From: Oscillospiraceae bacterium
GTDB taxonomy: Bacteria; Bacillota; Clostridia; Oscillospirales; Oscillospiraceae
Direction of reading: 5' to 3'
Assembly: GCA_017429835.1 (NCBI GenBank)
Contig: JAFROD010000051.1
Coordinates: forward strand, 25,418-89,417
Length of the DNA: 64,000 nucleotides
In this document: piece after piece, positions 15,690 to 24,962 of the stretch
Position numbering within the stretch: position 1 is the first letter of the stretch
Layout: each line of letters opens with the position of its first letter
The notes under the pieces: model-generated
Told to the model about the DNA's origin: nothing
The model's input: only the letters and a program-made list of their open reading frames with translations
Database searches by the model: none
Made by a program: the position numbers and the translations under genes

Positions 15690-16880
15690 TCAGACGCCGT
15701 AATCTTCCGCCAGCTTTTTGAACAGCGGCAGAGCGCGCGTAATCGTTTCCGTCTGAACGCAGTACGCCAGGCGGAAATGTCCCGGCGTGCCGAAGCCGTC
15801 ACCCGGCACGAGCAGAAGGTCATACTGCTTCGCACGTTCGCAGAACGCGCCTGCGTCCGCTTCCAGAGCGCGCGGGAACAGATAGAACGCGCCGCCCGGC
15901 GCGACGCAGGTATAGCCGAAGCTGCGCAGTCCGTCGAGCAGCAGCTTTCGGTTCGTCTCATAGATCGAAATATCCGAGGTCAAGCCGACGCATTCCGCTG
16001 CGACCGCCTGGAACATCGACGGCGCGCAGACGTAGCCAAGACTGCGTCCTGCGCCGCAGACCGCCGCGTAGACGTCGGCGGCGTTATCGACGCAGTCCGG
16101 TACGAGGATATAGCCGATACGTTCGCCGGGCATGGACAGAGATTTTGAGAAAGAATAGCAGACGACGGTGTTGCGGTAGGCGGGCGCGATAAAGCGCACC
16201 TTTTCGCCGCCGAAGACGATCTCACGGTACGGTTCGTCGGAGATCAGATAGATCGGATGCCCGTACTGGGCGGATTTCTTCTCCAGCAGCTCGGAAAGGC
16301 GTAAGATCGTTTCTTCGGAATAGATCACGCCGCATGGATTGTTCGGCGAGTTGATAAGAAGCGCCTTCGTATTTTCGTTCATGCGTGCTTCAAGCGTCGC
16401 AAAGTCGATCTGGAAGTCCTTGATCTGCGCGGGGATCACGACGCACTTCGCGCCTGCGCAGCTTTCTATCCACATCTTGTATTCCGGGAAATACGGCGCG
16501 AATACGATGACCTCGTCGCACGCAGACGCGACCAGCGCGCGCAGCGTGATCATCAGCGACGCCGCCGCGCCGCAGGTCATGTAGAAATTCTCCGGGCGGT
16601 AGCTCGTGCCGAAGCGCCGGTTCAGATCGTCCGCCATCGCCTTGCGGCAGACTTCGCTGCCCTGCGCGGAGGTATAGCCGTGCAGTGCGACAGGATCCGT
16701 TTTTGCCAGCCGTTCCAGCGTCTCCGTTACCTTGGGAGGTGCGGGCACGTTTGGATTGCCGAGGGAGAAGTCAAAGATGTTTTCTCTGCCGACGATCTTC
16801 GCGCGCTGATTGCCGTATTCAAAAATGTCGCGTATGACGGAGCGGTGATTACCCAGCCGCATCATTTCCTGATTGATCAT
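15690..16880 (-). CDS. Pyridoxal-phosphate aminotransferase, class I/II (aspartate-type)
   Basis: 396-residue fold-type I aminotransferase. Visible features are the substrate loop FDFSLGNPNVPAPPK, the cofactor-binding CGAAASL region, the NSPNNPCGVIYS motif around the conserved Asn, the SDEPYREI Asp/Tyr motif and the PLP-binding lysine in CYSFSKSLSMPGERIGYI. This subgroup in Clostridia is annotated as aspartate or alanine aminotransferase; the substrate cannot be fixed from sequence. A frame extends to 16943, but the ATG at 16880 gives the normal N-terminus (MINQEMMRLGNHRS). It begins 20 bases after the galE stop, and the terminator at 15648-15680 ends the transcript. Confidence 0.9.
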   Translation of the reverse strand: MINQEMMRLGNHRSVIRDIFEYGNQRAKIVGRENIFDFSLGNPNVPAPPKVTETLERLAKTDPVALHGYTSAQGSEVCRKAMADDLNRRFGTSYRPENFYMTCGAAASLMITLRALVASACDEVIVFAPYFPEYKMWIESCAGAKCVVIPAQIKDFQIDFATLEARMNENTKALLINSPNNPCGVIYSEETILRLSELLEKKSAQYGHPIYLISDEPYREIVFGGEKVRFIAPAYRNTVVCYSFSKSLSMPGERIGYILVPDCVDNAADVYAAVCGAGRSLGYVCAPSMFQAVAAECVGLTSDISIYETNRKLLLDGLRSFGYTCVAPGGAFYLFPRALEADAGAFCERAKQYDLLLVPGDGFGTPGHFRLAYCVQTETITRALPLFKKLAEDYGV

Positions 16881-16900
16881 AGCCAGATTTCTCTTTTCTG

Positions 16901-17905
16901 TTATTTCGAATGCTTCACGATGAAATTCCAACTGTCGCGGCACATGTCTTCAACGGTCTTCTCCGTCTTCCAGTGCAGCACGCGCTCCGCCTTTTCCGCG
17001 TTGGCATAGCAGCGCGCCAGATCGCCGTCTCGTCTGCCGCCGATGACGTAAGGAACGTCTACGCCGTTCACGCGGATAAAGGTGTGCAGAAGCTCCAGAA
17101 CGCTGACGCCGTTTCCGGTGCCGAGGTTGATCGCGTCGACGCCGGTACGCTCTGCGGCGTAGTCGAGCGCGCAGATATGACCTTTTGCAAGATCGACGAC
17201 GTGCAGATAGTCGCGCAGGCAGGTGCCGTCCGGCGTGTCGTAATCGTCGCCGAAGACGGTCAGCTTTTCGAGCTGTCTGCCGGCGACGCGGGCGATATAG
17301 GGCATCAGATTATTCGGGACGCCGTTCGGATCGTCGCCGATCAGACCAGACTCGTGTGCGCCGACCGGGTTGAAGTAGCGCAGCAGCACGGCGGAGAAAT
17401 CGGGATTTGCCGAGACGTAATCGCGGATGATCTGCTCGATCATCGCCTTCGTCCAGCCGTAGGGGCTGGTCGCAACGTGGCACGGCATATCCTCACGGTA
17501 CGGCACGGGGTTGTCCGGCCCGTACACGGTCGCGGAGGAGGAAAAAACAAGCCGTTTGCAGCCGTGCCGCTCCATCGTTTCCAACAGGGTCAGCGTGCTG
17601 TCCAGATTGTTGCGGTAGTACGCCAACGGAATGCGGCAGCTCTCACCGACCGCCTTCAAGCCCGCAAAGTGAATTACCGCGTCGATCTTGTTCTCGGTAA
17701 ACACCCGTTCCATCGCGTCGCGATCCTGAACGTCACATTCATAGAATATCGGGCGTTTTCCCGTGATCTGCTCAATATAATCAAGCACAGAACCGTAGGC
17801 GTTGCAGAGATTGTCCGCAATCACAGCCTGATGCCCTGCGTTCAGAAGCTCCACGCAGGTGTGGCTCCCGATATAGCCGAGTCCGCCGGTCAGTAAAACG
17901 TTCAT
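16901..17905 (-). CDS. galE: UDP-glucose 4-epimerase
   Basis: 334-residue extended SDR that interconverts UDP-glucose and UDP-galactose, and in some members the N-acetyl forms. NAD-binding GGLGYIGSH (7-15), SSSATVYG, and the catalytic YGWTK (Tyr-x-x-x-Lys) are present, as is the GalE-typical RYFNPVGAHESG. The start follows GGAGGAATGACACG. It sits downstream of the radical SAM/DUF6472 genes and could supply a galactose donor to the polysaccharide locus. Confidence 0.95.
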   Translation of the reverse strand: MNVLLTGGLGYIGSHTCVELLNAGHQAVIADNLCNAYGSVLDYIEQITGKRPIFYECDVQDRDAMERVFTENKIDAVIHFAGLKAVGESCRIPLAYYRNNLDSTLTLLETMERHGCKRLVFSSSATVYGPDNPVPYREDMPCHVATSPYGWTKAMIEQIIRDYVSANPDFSAVLLRYFNPVGAHESGLIGDDPNGVPNNLMPYIARVAGRQLEKLTVFGDDYDTPDGTCLRDYLHVVDLAKGHICALDYAAERTGVDAINLGTGNGVSVLELLHTFIRVNGVDVPYVIGGRRDGDLARCYANAEKAERVLHWKTEKTVEDMCRDSWNFIVKHSK

Positions 17906-17923
17906 CGTGTCATTCCTCCAAAA

Positions 17924-18094
17924 TCATTGATGTCGCGGCAGATAGTAGTCGTCCGCTTCACGGAAATACGGGCATACGCCCTTATGAAAAGCCTGAATCC
18001 GATACCACTCGTCCTCGTCGATGTCCTTGGAGCAGAAGGATTCATCCGTCTCTTCGTCGTAATAATTGTTCCAGCAGTCCTCACAGTTCGGCAT
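17924..18094 (-). CDS. DUF6472-like small Cys protein (56 residues)
   Basis: Short gene of 56 codons: MPNCEDCWNNYYDEETDES, then FCSKDIDEDEWYRIQAF, then HKGVCPYFREADDYYLPRHQ. The spacing CxxC...C...D-x-D-E...CPYF matches a small Clostridia family I know as DUF6472, presumed metal-binding and of unknown function. The ATG is preceded by TTAGGAGTGATTT. It lies between the TIGR03936-type gene and galE with small gaps, so it is probably in the same transcript. Confidence 0.85.
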   Translation of the reverse strand: MPNCEDCWNNYYDEETDESFCSKDIDEDEWYRIQAFHKGVCPYFREADDYYLPRHQ

Positions 18095-18105
18095 GGAAAT
18101 CACTC

Positions 18106-18753
18106 CTAACGGAATACTTCGCCGTTCTCGTCATACACCTCGAGGCGGCGGTAACGGACAAAATCCGGCTTGTCCTGCGGTAAGTAACGTTCGATCGCCG
18201 CGGTCAGCAGCGCCGGATTGAGCGACGGATTCTGCGCGCTGATTCGCGCGGTCAGTATGATCTTATCGTCCTCGTTGGAAAGCTCCGTCTGATGGATCAT
18301 CGGGCGGATATCCGTTTCCTCCATGCCGCGCTTCGTGCGCTTTTCCACGTACAAACCACCGCTGTTCAGCAACGCAGAGATGCGTCCGGCTGCGCCGTCG
18401 GGAACGCCGTGATCATACAGCATGGTCAGCGAAACGGCAAGCTCCGTCAGATACTTTGCCTTTCGGTCGCTCTCATAAACCCGCAGGACGCGCACGCCCT
18501 GCGGTAAAACCGCGTTCATGTCCTCCGGCGTGATCGCGATCTCGGCGTCCAGCTCATATTCCATGATCTCGCAGACGCTTTCCGTGCCGACGCTTAAGGG
18601 AAGCAGCATGGAAACGTAGGCGTGCGGCGTATAGCCCTGGGAATGGTGCAGAACGACGCCCGCTCTGCGGAACGCCCGCTGCATCAGCCGCATGGTGTCC
18701 AGATGGGACATCCAGATCGCAGTCCCGGTCTTTTCAAACAGCATTCTACGCAT
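18106..18753 (-). CDS. TIGR03936/DUF2344 radical-SAM-linked protein
   Basis: 215-residue protein of the family found fused to or beside TIGR03960 radical SAM enzymes. It opens with the family motif WMSHLDTMRLMQRAFRRAG and continues with HSQGYTPHAYVSMLLPLSVG. The biochemical role is unresolved; the family is thought to act with its radical SAM partner, possibly on RNA or the ribosome since the pair often precedes rng/rplU. The start overlaps the end of the radical SAM gene by eight bases. The usual downstream neighbours (rng, rplU) are absent here. Confidence 0.92.
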   Translation of the reverse strand: MRRMLFEKTGTAIWMSHLDTMRLMQRAFRRAGVVLHHSQGYTPHAYVSMLLPLSVGTESVCEIMEYELDAEIAITPEDMNAVLPQGVRVLRVYESDRKAKYLTELAVSLTMLYDHGVPDGAAGRISALLNSGGLYVEKRTKRGMEETDIRPMIHQTELSNEDDKIILTARISAQNPSLNPALLTAAIERYLPQDKPDFVRYRRLEVYDENGEVFR

Positions 18754-20581
18754 CGCATTTGCCTCCCTTCAGAAGGCAGTTTGCGCCGCAGCCGCTGCAT
18801 TGTTCTCTGCAGTCCGGCGTCGTTTCGTTGCGGTAGGCGCGTTCTCTTTCCTTCTTCAGAAACGCCGTGCTTACGCCGTCGGAGATCACGTCCCACGGCA
18901 GCAGCTCGTCGAGCCCGTAGCCGCGCGTCGTGTAGAAATCGGGGTCGATCCCGCAGGCGGCGAAGCTGTCCAGCCACGTCTGATAGGAAAAGTATTCGTC
19001 CCAGCCGTCGAGCTTCGCGCCGCGGTTGACAGCTTCTTCCAAAACGGCGCAGAGCCTTCGGTCGCCGCGGGCAAGTACCGCTTCCAATCGGCTCAAGTCC
19101 GAGGCGTGCCAGTTGTATTCAATGCTCTTGGACGGCATATTGTCCTTCAGCAGCTTTTGGCGGCGCAGGTATTCCTCCGGCGTGATCTGCTTTTCCCACT
19201 GGAACGGCGTAAAGGGTTTCGGTACGAAATACGCTGTCGCGACGTGAATGCGCACGCCGCGTTTTTTATTGCTCGCGTGCTCGCGCCAAGTTTTCAAAAT
19301 CTTATAGACCAGCTCTGCGATCCCGAGCACGTCCTCGTCCGTTTCCGTTGGCAGACCGAGCATAAAATAGAGCTTGACGTTGTTCCAACCGCCCTCAAAG
19401 GCAATAGAACAGGTTTCCAGGATTTCTTCCTCGGTCACGTTTTTATTGATCGCGTCGCGCAGACGCTGGGTTCCCGCCTCGGGCGCGAAGGTCAGTCCGC
19501 TCTTGCGTACCTGCTGCAGGCGCAGCATGAGCTCGCGGGAAAAATTATCCGCGCGCAGCGACGGCAGCGACAGGTTGATCTTGCGCGGCGTGCAGTAGTC
19601 CTGCATCTGTTGGGCGAGTTCAGGAAGATACTTATAATCCGAGGTGGATAAACTTGAGAGCGTGATCTCGTGACAGCCGGAGTTTTCCAGCAATTCGATC
19701 GCCTGTCTCAGCAGCAGCTCCGGCGAGCGCGGACGCACCGGACGGTAAGTAAAACCCGCCTGACAGAAGCGGCAACCGCGGATGCAGCCGCGCATGACCT
19801 CCAAATTGGAGCGGTCATGCACGATCTCCGTATTCGGCACGATGATATCCGTCGGATACAGCGCGTCGTCCAGATTCTGCATAATCCGCTTCGTGACGCG
19901 CTTCGGCGCGCCTTGCAGCGGCGTGATCGCCTGCAGCGTGCCGTCCGCATTGTATGTGTGTTCATAGAAGGACGGAACGTAGATACCCTCCAACTTGCTG
20001 ACCGCAAGCAGGAACGCTTCCTTGCTCCAGCCCTCGTGCTTCGCAGTGCGGTAGAGGGAAACGATCTCCTCTGTCAACTCCTCGCCCTCGCCGAGCGAAA
20101 AGAAGTCGATGAAATCCGCCAACGGCTCCGGATTATAGGCGCAGGCGCCGCCTACGAACACCACGTGCTCCAAGCCCTTTCGATCCGCCGCTCTGCGCGG
20201 GATCCCGCCGAGATCGAGCATGTTCAGAACGTTCGTATAGCTCATCTCATAGCCGATCGAAAAGGCGATCATGTCAAATTTGGAAAGCGCGTCGCCGCTC
20301 TCAAGCGCATAGAGCGGCAAATGATTTTTGCGAAGCTCCTCCTCCATGTCGCCCCACGGCGTAAACACGCGCTCGCACCACACGCCCTCCATGCGGTTCA
20401 TCACCGCATAGAGAATGCGCATGCCGAGATTGGACATGCCGATCTCGTAAGTGTCCGGGAAGCAAAACGCAACCCGGACGTCTACTTGTGCTTTATTCTT
20501 AACGGTCTGATTGTATTCTCCACCGACGTATCGCGCAGGCTTCTGCACCTTGGGGAGAATCCGCTCTAATGTTTCGTTCAT
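18746..20581 (-). CDS. TIGR03960-type B12-binding-like radical SAM protein
   Basis: 611-residue enzyme. The N-terminal cobalamin-binding-like region (about 30-240) is followed by the radical SAM cluster CxxxCxxC at Cys266, Cys270 and Cys273 (MRGCIRGCRFCQAGF), and the SAM-binding SLSSLSTSDY segment follows. The last 20 residues form a second Cys-rich tail (CREQC-SGCG-ANC), possibly an auxiliary cluster. The function is unknown. The ATG overlaps the rfbA stop codon (ATGA), which ties it translationally to the end of the polysaccharide operon, an unusual neighbour. Confidence 0.92.
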   Translation of the reverse strand: MNETLERILPKVQKPARYVGGEYNQTVKNKAQVDVRVAFCFPDTYEIGMSNLGMRILYAVMNRMEGVWCERVFTPWGDMEEELRKNHLPLYALESGDALSKFDMIAFSIGYEMSYTNVLNMLDLGGIPRRAADRKGLEHVVFVGGACAYNPEPLADFIDFFSLGEGEELTEEIVSLYRTAKHEGWSKEAFLLAVSKLEGIYVPSFYEHTYNADGTLQAITPLQGAPKRVTKRIMQNLDDALYPTDIIVPNTEIVHDRSNLEVMRGCIRGCRFCQAGFTYRPVRPRSPELLLRQAIELLENSGCHEITLSSLSTSDYKYLPELAQQMQDYCTPRKINLSLPSLRADNFSRELMLRLQQVRKSGLTFAPEAGTQRLRDAINKNVTEEEILETCSIAFEGGWNNVKLYFMLGLPTETDEDVLGIAELVYKILKTWREHASNKKRGVRIHVATAYFVPKPFTPFQWEKQITPEEYLRRQKLLKDNMPSKSIEYNWHASDLSRLEAVLARGDRRLCAVLEEAVNRGAKLDGWDEYFSYQTWLDSFAACGIDPDFYTTRGYGLDELLPWDVISDGVSTAFLKKERERAYRNETTPDCREQCSGCGANCLLKGGKCDA

Positions 20582-21447
20582 TTACGATTAACCAGGTCAG
20601 TCAGATACTGACCGTATTCCGTCATTTTCAGTTCATTGCCGATCTTTAGCAGTTGTTCGTCATCAATAAAGCCCTGCTGCCAAGCGATCTCCTCCGGGCA
20701 GGCGATATAGAGCCCTTGCCGCGACTGCACCGCTTCAACGTATTGCGCGGCGTTCAGCATTCCCTCCGGCGTGCCGGTATCGAGCCAGGCCAGTCCCCTG
20801 CTGAAAAGCTGCACCGTCAGCTTGCCGCGCTTGAGGTATTCCTCGTTCAGAGACGTGATCTCCAGCTCGCCGCGCGCGGACGGCGTCAGCGTCTTCGCGT
20901 ACTCGACCGCGTGTTCATCATAGAAATACAGACCGGGGACGGCATAGTGCGACTTCGGATGCTTTGGTTTCTCTTCGATGGAAACGACGCGGTGATCCTT
21001 ATCAAACTCCACCACGCCGTAGACGCTCGGATTCTTGACAGGATAGCCGAAGACCGTCGCGCCCTCCGTGCGCTGCGCCGCCTCTTTGACGTGCTCCTCC
21101 AGCTTGCCGCCGTAGAACATATTGTCGCCCAGCACGAGGCAGCAGCGATCACCTGCGATGAAGTCCTCCGCGATCAGGAAAGCGTCTGCAATCCCTCGCG
21201 CAACGTATTGAACGCCATATTCCACCCTGATACCGAACTGCGAGCCGTCGCCGAGCAGACGCTTGTACGCCTCTACGTCGGCGGGCGCGGTGATCAGCAT
21301 GACCTCACGGATACCAGCCATCAATAGGACAGACAGCGGATAATATACCATCGGCTTGTCGTAGATCGGGATCAGCGGCTTGGAGACCGCTTTGGTCATC
21401 GGATACAGCCTGCTTCCCTTTCCGCCTGCAAGAATGATACCTTTCAT
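20578..21447 (-). CDS. rfbA: Glucose-1-phosphate thymidylyltransferase (first copy, divergent)
   Basis: 289-residue nucleotidyltransferase making dTDP-glucose from glucose-1-phosphate and dTTP. The nucleotide loop is ILAGGKGSRLYPMTKAVSKPLIP, with LGDNMFYGG and YDKPMVYYPLS as in RmlA. Compared with the copy at 39112-39996 (GGAGTRLYP) it has GGKGSRLYP, so the two are not recent duplicates. The ATG at 21447 follows AGGGAGCGG; an earlier in-frame ATG at 21465 would overlap the upstream gene. It is the last polysaccharide gene before the radical SAM block. A UTP-using relative cannot be excluded. Confidence 0.9.
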   Translation of the reverse strand: MKGIILAGGKGSRLYPMTKAVSKPLIPIYDKPMVYYPLSVLLMAGIREVMLITAPADVEAYKRLLGDGSQFGIRVEYGVQYVARGIADAFLIAEDFIAGDRCCLVLGDNMFYGGKLEEHVKEAAQRTEGATVFGYPVKNPSVYGVVEFDKDHRVVSIEEKPKHPKSHYAVPGLYFYDEHAVEYAKTLTPSARGELEITSLNEEYLKRGKLTVQLFSRGLAWLDTGTPEGMLNAAQYVEAVQSRQGLYIACPEEIAWQQGFIDDEQLLKIGNELKMTEYGQYLTDLVNRK

Positions 21448-21461
21448 AAGACCGCTCCCTA

Positions 21462-22511
21462 TCAAGTATTATTAATTCGTTCAAGCTCCTGACGGACGTA
21501 TTCCAGCGACAGCAGCTTTTCCTTCACCTGTTCGACGTTGAGATGCTCCGTATTGTTGCTGTTGAATTCGGAAAGGAGATTCCGTTCCACGTCGCCCTTC
21601 CGATAGTACTTATCGTAATTCAGATTGCGATTATCGCAGGGAACTCGATAGAATTTTCCGAGGTCCTCCGCGTGCGCGCATTCTTCGTTCGTCAGCAGCG
21701 TCTCATACATTTTCTCGCCGTGGCGGATGCCAATCACGCGGATCTCATGCCCGGGCGAAAAGAGACCGGTCACTGCCTTTGCCAACGTCTCAATGGTGCA
21801 GGCAGGCGCTTTCTGCACGAGGATATCGCCCGACGTGCCGTGTTCAAAGGCAAAGAGCACTAGATCGACCGCCTCGTCCAACGACATGATGAATCTGGTC
21901 ATGCGCGGCTCCGTGATCGTGATCGGCTCCCCTGCTTTGATCTGCTCGATCCAAAGCGGGATGACGCTGCCGCGCGAGCACATGACGTTGCCGTAACGCG
22001 TGCAGCAGATTTTCGTCCGCTCCGGCGCGACCGTGCGGCTCTTTGCGACGATCACCTTCTCCATCATCGCCTTGGAAATGCCCATGGCGTTGACGGGATA
22101 CGCCGCCTTGTCAGTGGACAGGCAGATGATCGTCTTGACGCCCTCTTCGATCGCAGCCGTCAGAAGATTCTCCGTACCGAGCACGTTCGTCCGAACCGCC
22201 TCGATTGGGAAGAATTCGCACGACGGCACCTGCTTCAGCGCAGCCGCGTGAAAAATATAGTCAACGCCGTGCAGGGCGTTTTTGATCGAAGACAGCTCGC
22301 GCACGTCGCCGATAAAGAACTTGATCTTCTCGGCAGCTTCCGGCATCTTCGTCTGGAATTCGTGCCGCATATCGTCCTGCTTTTTCTCGTCTCTGGAGAA
22401 AATTCGGATTTCGCCGATATCCGTATGTAAAAAGCGGTTCAGAACGGCGTTGCCGAACGAGCCGGTGCCGCCCGTGATCAAAAGCGTTTTGTTCTCAAAA
22501 ATCGTACCCAT
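21462..22511 (-). CDS. UDP-N-acetylglucosamine 4,6-dehydratase, CapE/WbjB-like
   Basis: 349-residue soluble SDR of the polysaccharide-biosynthesis (CapD/CapE/PseB) group. NAD-binding GGTGSFGNAV (15-24), AAALKQVPSCE, and STDKAAYPVNAMGISKAMMEK are visible; in the active site a Met occupies the usual Tyr position of YxxxK, as in CapD/PglF-type members. Such enzymes convert UDP-GlcNAc into a 4-keto-6-deoxy sugar, with or without C5 inversion, leading to UDP-FucNAc/L-FucNAc or bacillosamine-type sugars. The short C-terminal extension fits CapE/WbjB. Its presence beside a PglF-type enzyme at 54059-55933 implies two different 6-deoxy amino sugars or redundancy. Confidence 0.88.
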   Translation of the reverse strand: MGTIFENKTLLITGGTGSFGNAVLNRFLHTDIGEIRIFSRDEKKQDDMRHEFQTKMPEAAEKIKFFIGDVRELSSIKNALHGVDYIFHAAALKQVPSCEFFPIEAVRTNVLGTENLLTAAIEEGVKTIICLSTDKAAYPVNAMGISKAMMEKVIVAKSRTVAPERTKICCTRYGNVMCSRGSVIPLWIEQIKAGEPITITEPRMTRFIMSLDEAVDLVLFAFEHGTSGDILVQKAPACTIETLAKAVTGLFSPGHEIRVIGIRHGEKMYETLLTNEECAHAEDLGKFYRVPCDNRNLNYDKYYRKGDVERNLLSEFNSNNTEHLNVEQVKEKLLSLEYVRQELERINNT

Positions 22512-22554
22512 ATGAAAGCCCCGTTCAATGATATGTTATATGATAAATTGTATT

Positions 22555-23688
22555 TTAAAATTGTTCCGGCAGGATGACCTTAGACAGCCGTTTCAAAACA
22601 CATCTGCCTTTGCGTTCTATCCATTCGCTCAACTGCTTTATACGAAACATCTTGAAGATAACCATTCTTATACGTCCGATGACAGAGCCGATAAGCCAAA
22701 TACAAATCGCTATACCAATGACAGAGAGAATCATAACAATCGGATGCAGGTCTGCAAGACGCTGAAAGCGGCCGTTGATGAATAACTCGCGAATCTGCGG
22801 CTCCTCATGCAGCAGATATACGTCAAAGGAAACCGGCGCAAAAAACGCTACGACTTTTACCGTTATGGGCGGAAGTGATAGTTTTGCAAACAGCAGGAGT
22901 AAAAACAGCGCGCTCAGAACAATGGTCGGAGACGTGTATGCGAGCAGGTACCTTCCCCACTTTGGTTCGCTAAAAAAATGATTTGAAAGCGTTTCCATTC
23001 CGAATTTTGACAGCCAGGTAACCGCAACACAGAGCAGGTAGCCGAGAATGCAGGTTTTCTTTTGGAACGCATCCGCCACATTATATTTTTTGATATACGC
23101 CCCGATCAGATACATCACAGCAAGCCAAAGGAAGCTGTAGCCGCTCAGCGTGCCGCTCATATCGCGCAGGAACAATGTCGGAAGCACGGAAAACACCAGA
23201 GCCATTGTGAAGAGCAGCTTCCGCATAGTTGATCTGTCCAATCGATCTAGGCAAGATTGAAACGGCATGAAGAAAAAGAGACACATATACGCGGTAAAAT
23301 ACCAGTATGTGCCCAGCGGTCCGGGCAGAAACGCTTTCAGCACTTCCTTCCAGCTTACTGTATCCGGCATGACGAACTTCACTGTCACCGTGGTCAGAAC
23401 AGTGTAAAAAGCAACCTGAATGCTGAGATTGATCAGATTCGCATATTTATGTTTCCGACCATACCCCACGTAGCCCGAAATCAAGGCATACACATTGACA
23501 GCGCAAAAACACGCAATATCCAGCAGCCATGCCAGTCCGTAGCGCATAGATAACGGCGCCGTTGCGTCGCGAACGCCGCCATGTCCAAGGACGTGCATGA
23601 TCGGGATCATAATCATGGCAACAATGCGAAGCAGATCGATTCCATAGTTCCTGCTGTTTTCGGCTCCGTTCAGATGATGTGATAGCAT
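22555..23688 (-). CDS. Membrane acyltransferase, acyltransferase-3 family
   Basis: 377-residue integral membrane protein with about ten hydrophobic segments, resembling OafA/WecH-type O-acetyltransferases that modify surface glycans with acetyl groups from the cytoplasm. The N-terminal GIDLLRIVAMIMIPIMHVLGHGG contains the family-typical R-x-x-A-x-x-x-V/I-x-x-x-H arrangement. The gene overlaps the upstream nucleotidyltransferase gene by 19 bases. The acetyl acceptor is probably a polysaccharide unit of this locus, judged from context only. Confidence 0.88.
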   Translation of the reverse strand: MLSHHLNGAENSRNYGIDLLRIVAMIMIPIMHVLGHGGVRDATAPLSMRYGLAWLLDIACFCAVNVYALISGYVGYGRKHKYANLINLSIQVAFYTVLTTVTVKFVMPDTVSWKEVLKAFLPGPLGTYWYFTAYMCLFFFMPFQSCLDRLDRSTMRKLLFTMALVFSVLPTLFLRDMSGTLSGYSFLWLAVMYLIGAYIKKYNVADAFQKKTCILGYLLCVAVTWLSKFGMETLSNHFFSEPKWGRYLLAYTSPTIVLSALFLLLLFAKLSLPPITVKVVAFFAPVSFDVYLLHEEPQIRELFINGRFQRLADLHPIVMILSVIGIAICIWLIGSVIGRIRMVIFKMFRIKQLSEWIERKGRCVLKRLSKVILPEQF

Positions 23689-24914
23689 TTCAGTAATTCC
23701 TCCCGGTTCCTGGCAATACGAATGCTTTCAGCCATGGAGTTATTCTCGTCAGCCTTTGTTTCATTTTTGTATTTCAGCAGGCGCTTTACCCATATAAGCG
23801 GCAATTTTGCAGGGTGTTCGTTCAGCTCCGGATAATCGCGCGCCAGAATTCGTTTCGGCGGGAACGCCCTGTAAAGCAAGCCCCTTTTCTTTCGGTTCCC
23901 TCTGCTAGCTGCAACAGCCTCCGCCGTCAGCGCGGCGGAATGATGCCGACTCATGGTCGAGCTGCCGTAGATGCCGGCGTCCAAAAGGTCACACAGCATC
24001 GGCTCTCGGTCTATGCCGATTTCATCCCAGCACGGCGGCAGCTGCAGAGCAATTCCCAAGTCCTGTTTTGCGATCGCAAAAATTGCTGCAGCAAAATACA
24101 GCGCGCGTGCTTCCGAAAGCTTCGACATAAGACGCGCGTGGTCAATCTCGTTTCCGTAGACTTTCATCCACAGGCCGATGTCGCAGACCTGACGGATGCC
24201 GAAGCCGCTGCGGACAAAGTGCTTATATGCGTGCAGAATCAAATACAGCAGATGATCTTCCGGCGACATCGACAGGACGCTCCCTGCGCCGTTTTCTACG
24301 GAATACTGCTTTACGTGATCGAAGACGTCATCGAAAAAACGCTGTAAATCGCATATAGCACCGGACTCCGGCGAAAACAGCTTTTGATGCAGTTCAATAT
24401 AAAGCGTGCTGTTCGGCTTTCTCCAGCCGATTTCGAAGTCCAACTCAGGAGCAGCGTTTTCGTTGCAAATCAGCCCCTCGTTCCGCAGTACGTCGCAGGC
24501 GCGCTTGAAATCGGCAGGCCGTACATAGAGGTCTTCGTCCGCACTCACCCGCAGATGACCTTTCGGCCAGACCGAGCGGCACACGCAGCCCTTGACCACA
24601 AGCGCAGAAATTCCGGCCTCCCTCAGCTTTTCATAGACCTCCAGAAACTCGATTCCTCGCCGCGCCTGCTCCGTGACCTGCATACGCGCCATGCGCTTGT
24701 ACTGTGCATACTCCTGCCAAGATTCCGCTTCCTCGTACCCGTGGAGCGAATCAATCACAAGCGGAAGCAGCTTGTGATCGGAAGACAGCCTCATCAGCTG
24801 CGAAAACTCATTATAGTTTCTCTCTCTTAAGCTGCCGCAGTTTCCGGAAAACCATGCTGCAAGTGTTTTTAACAGCAAATTATTTCCCGGGTTTACATGC
24901 TGATTCGCATTCAT
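23670..24914 (-). CDS. PF14907-type nucleotidyltransferase-fold protein (second copy)
   Basis: 414-residue protein of the uncharacterised NTP_transf_5 group. The motif block ALVVKGCVCRSVWPKGHLRVSADEDLYVRP (about residues 97-126) contains the G-C/S and D-x-D residues expected of a polymerase-beta-type nucleotidyltransferase. A large helical C-terminal part contains ILHAYKHFVRSGFGIRQVCDIGLWM, which is shared almost word for word in pattern with the copy at 55930-57093. In other bacteria this family occurs in lasso-peptide and surface-glycan clusters; its substrate is unknown. It sits between thl and the acyltransferase. Confidence 0.85.
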   Translation of the reverse strand: MNANQHVNPGNNLLLKTLAAWFSGNCGSLRERNYNEFSQLMRLSSDHKLLPLVIDSLHGYEEAESWQEYAQYKRMARMQVTEQARRGIEFLEVYEKLREAGISALVVKGCVCRSVWPKGHLRVSADEDLYVRPADFKRACDVLRNEGLICNENAAPELDFEIGWRKPNSTLYIELHQKLFSPESGAICDLQRFFDDVFDHVKQYSVENGAGSVLSMSPEDHLLYLILHAYKHFVRSGFGIRQVCDIGLWMKVYGNEIDHARLMSKLSEARALYFAAAIFAIAKQDLGIALQLPPCWDEIGIDREPMLCDLLDAGIYGSSTMSRHHSAALTAEAVAASRGNRKKRGLLYRAFPPKRILARDYPELNEHPAKLPLIWVKRLLKYKNETKADENNSMAESIRIARNREELLKCYHII

Positions 24915-24962
24915 AACAACGCCTCGCGATATTCTCTGATACGATAAACATCTGTTTTCTGC

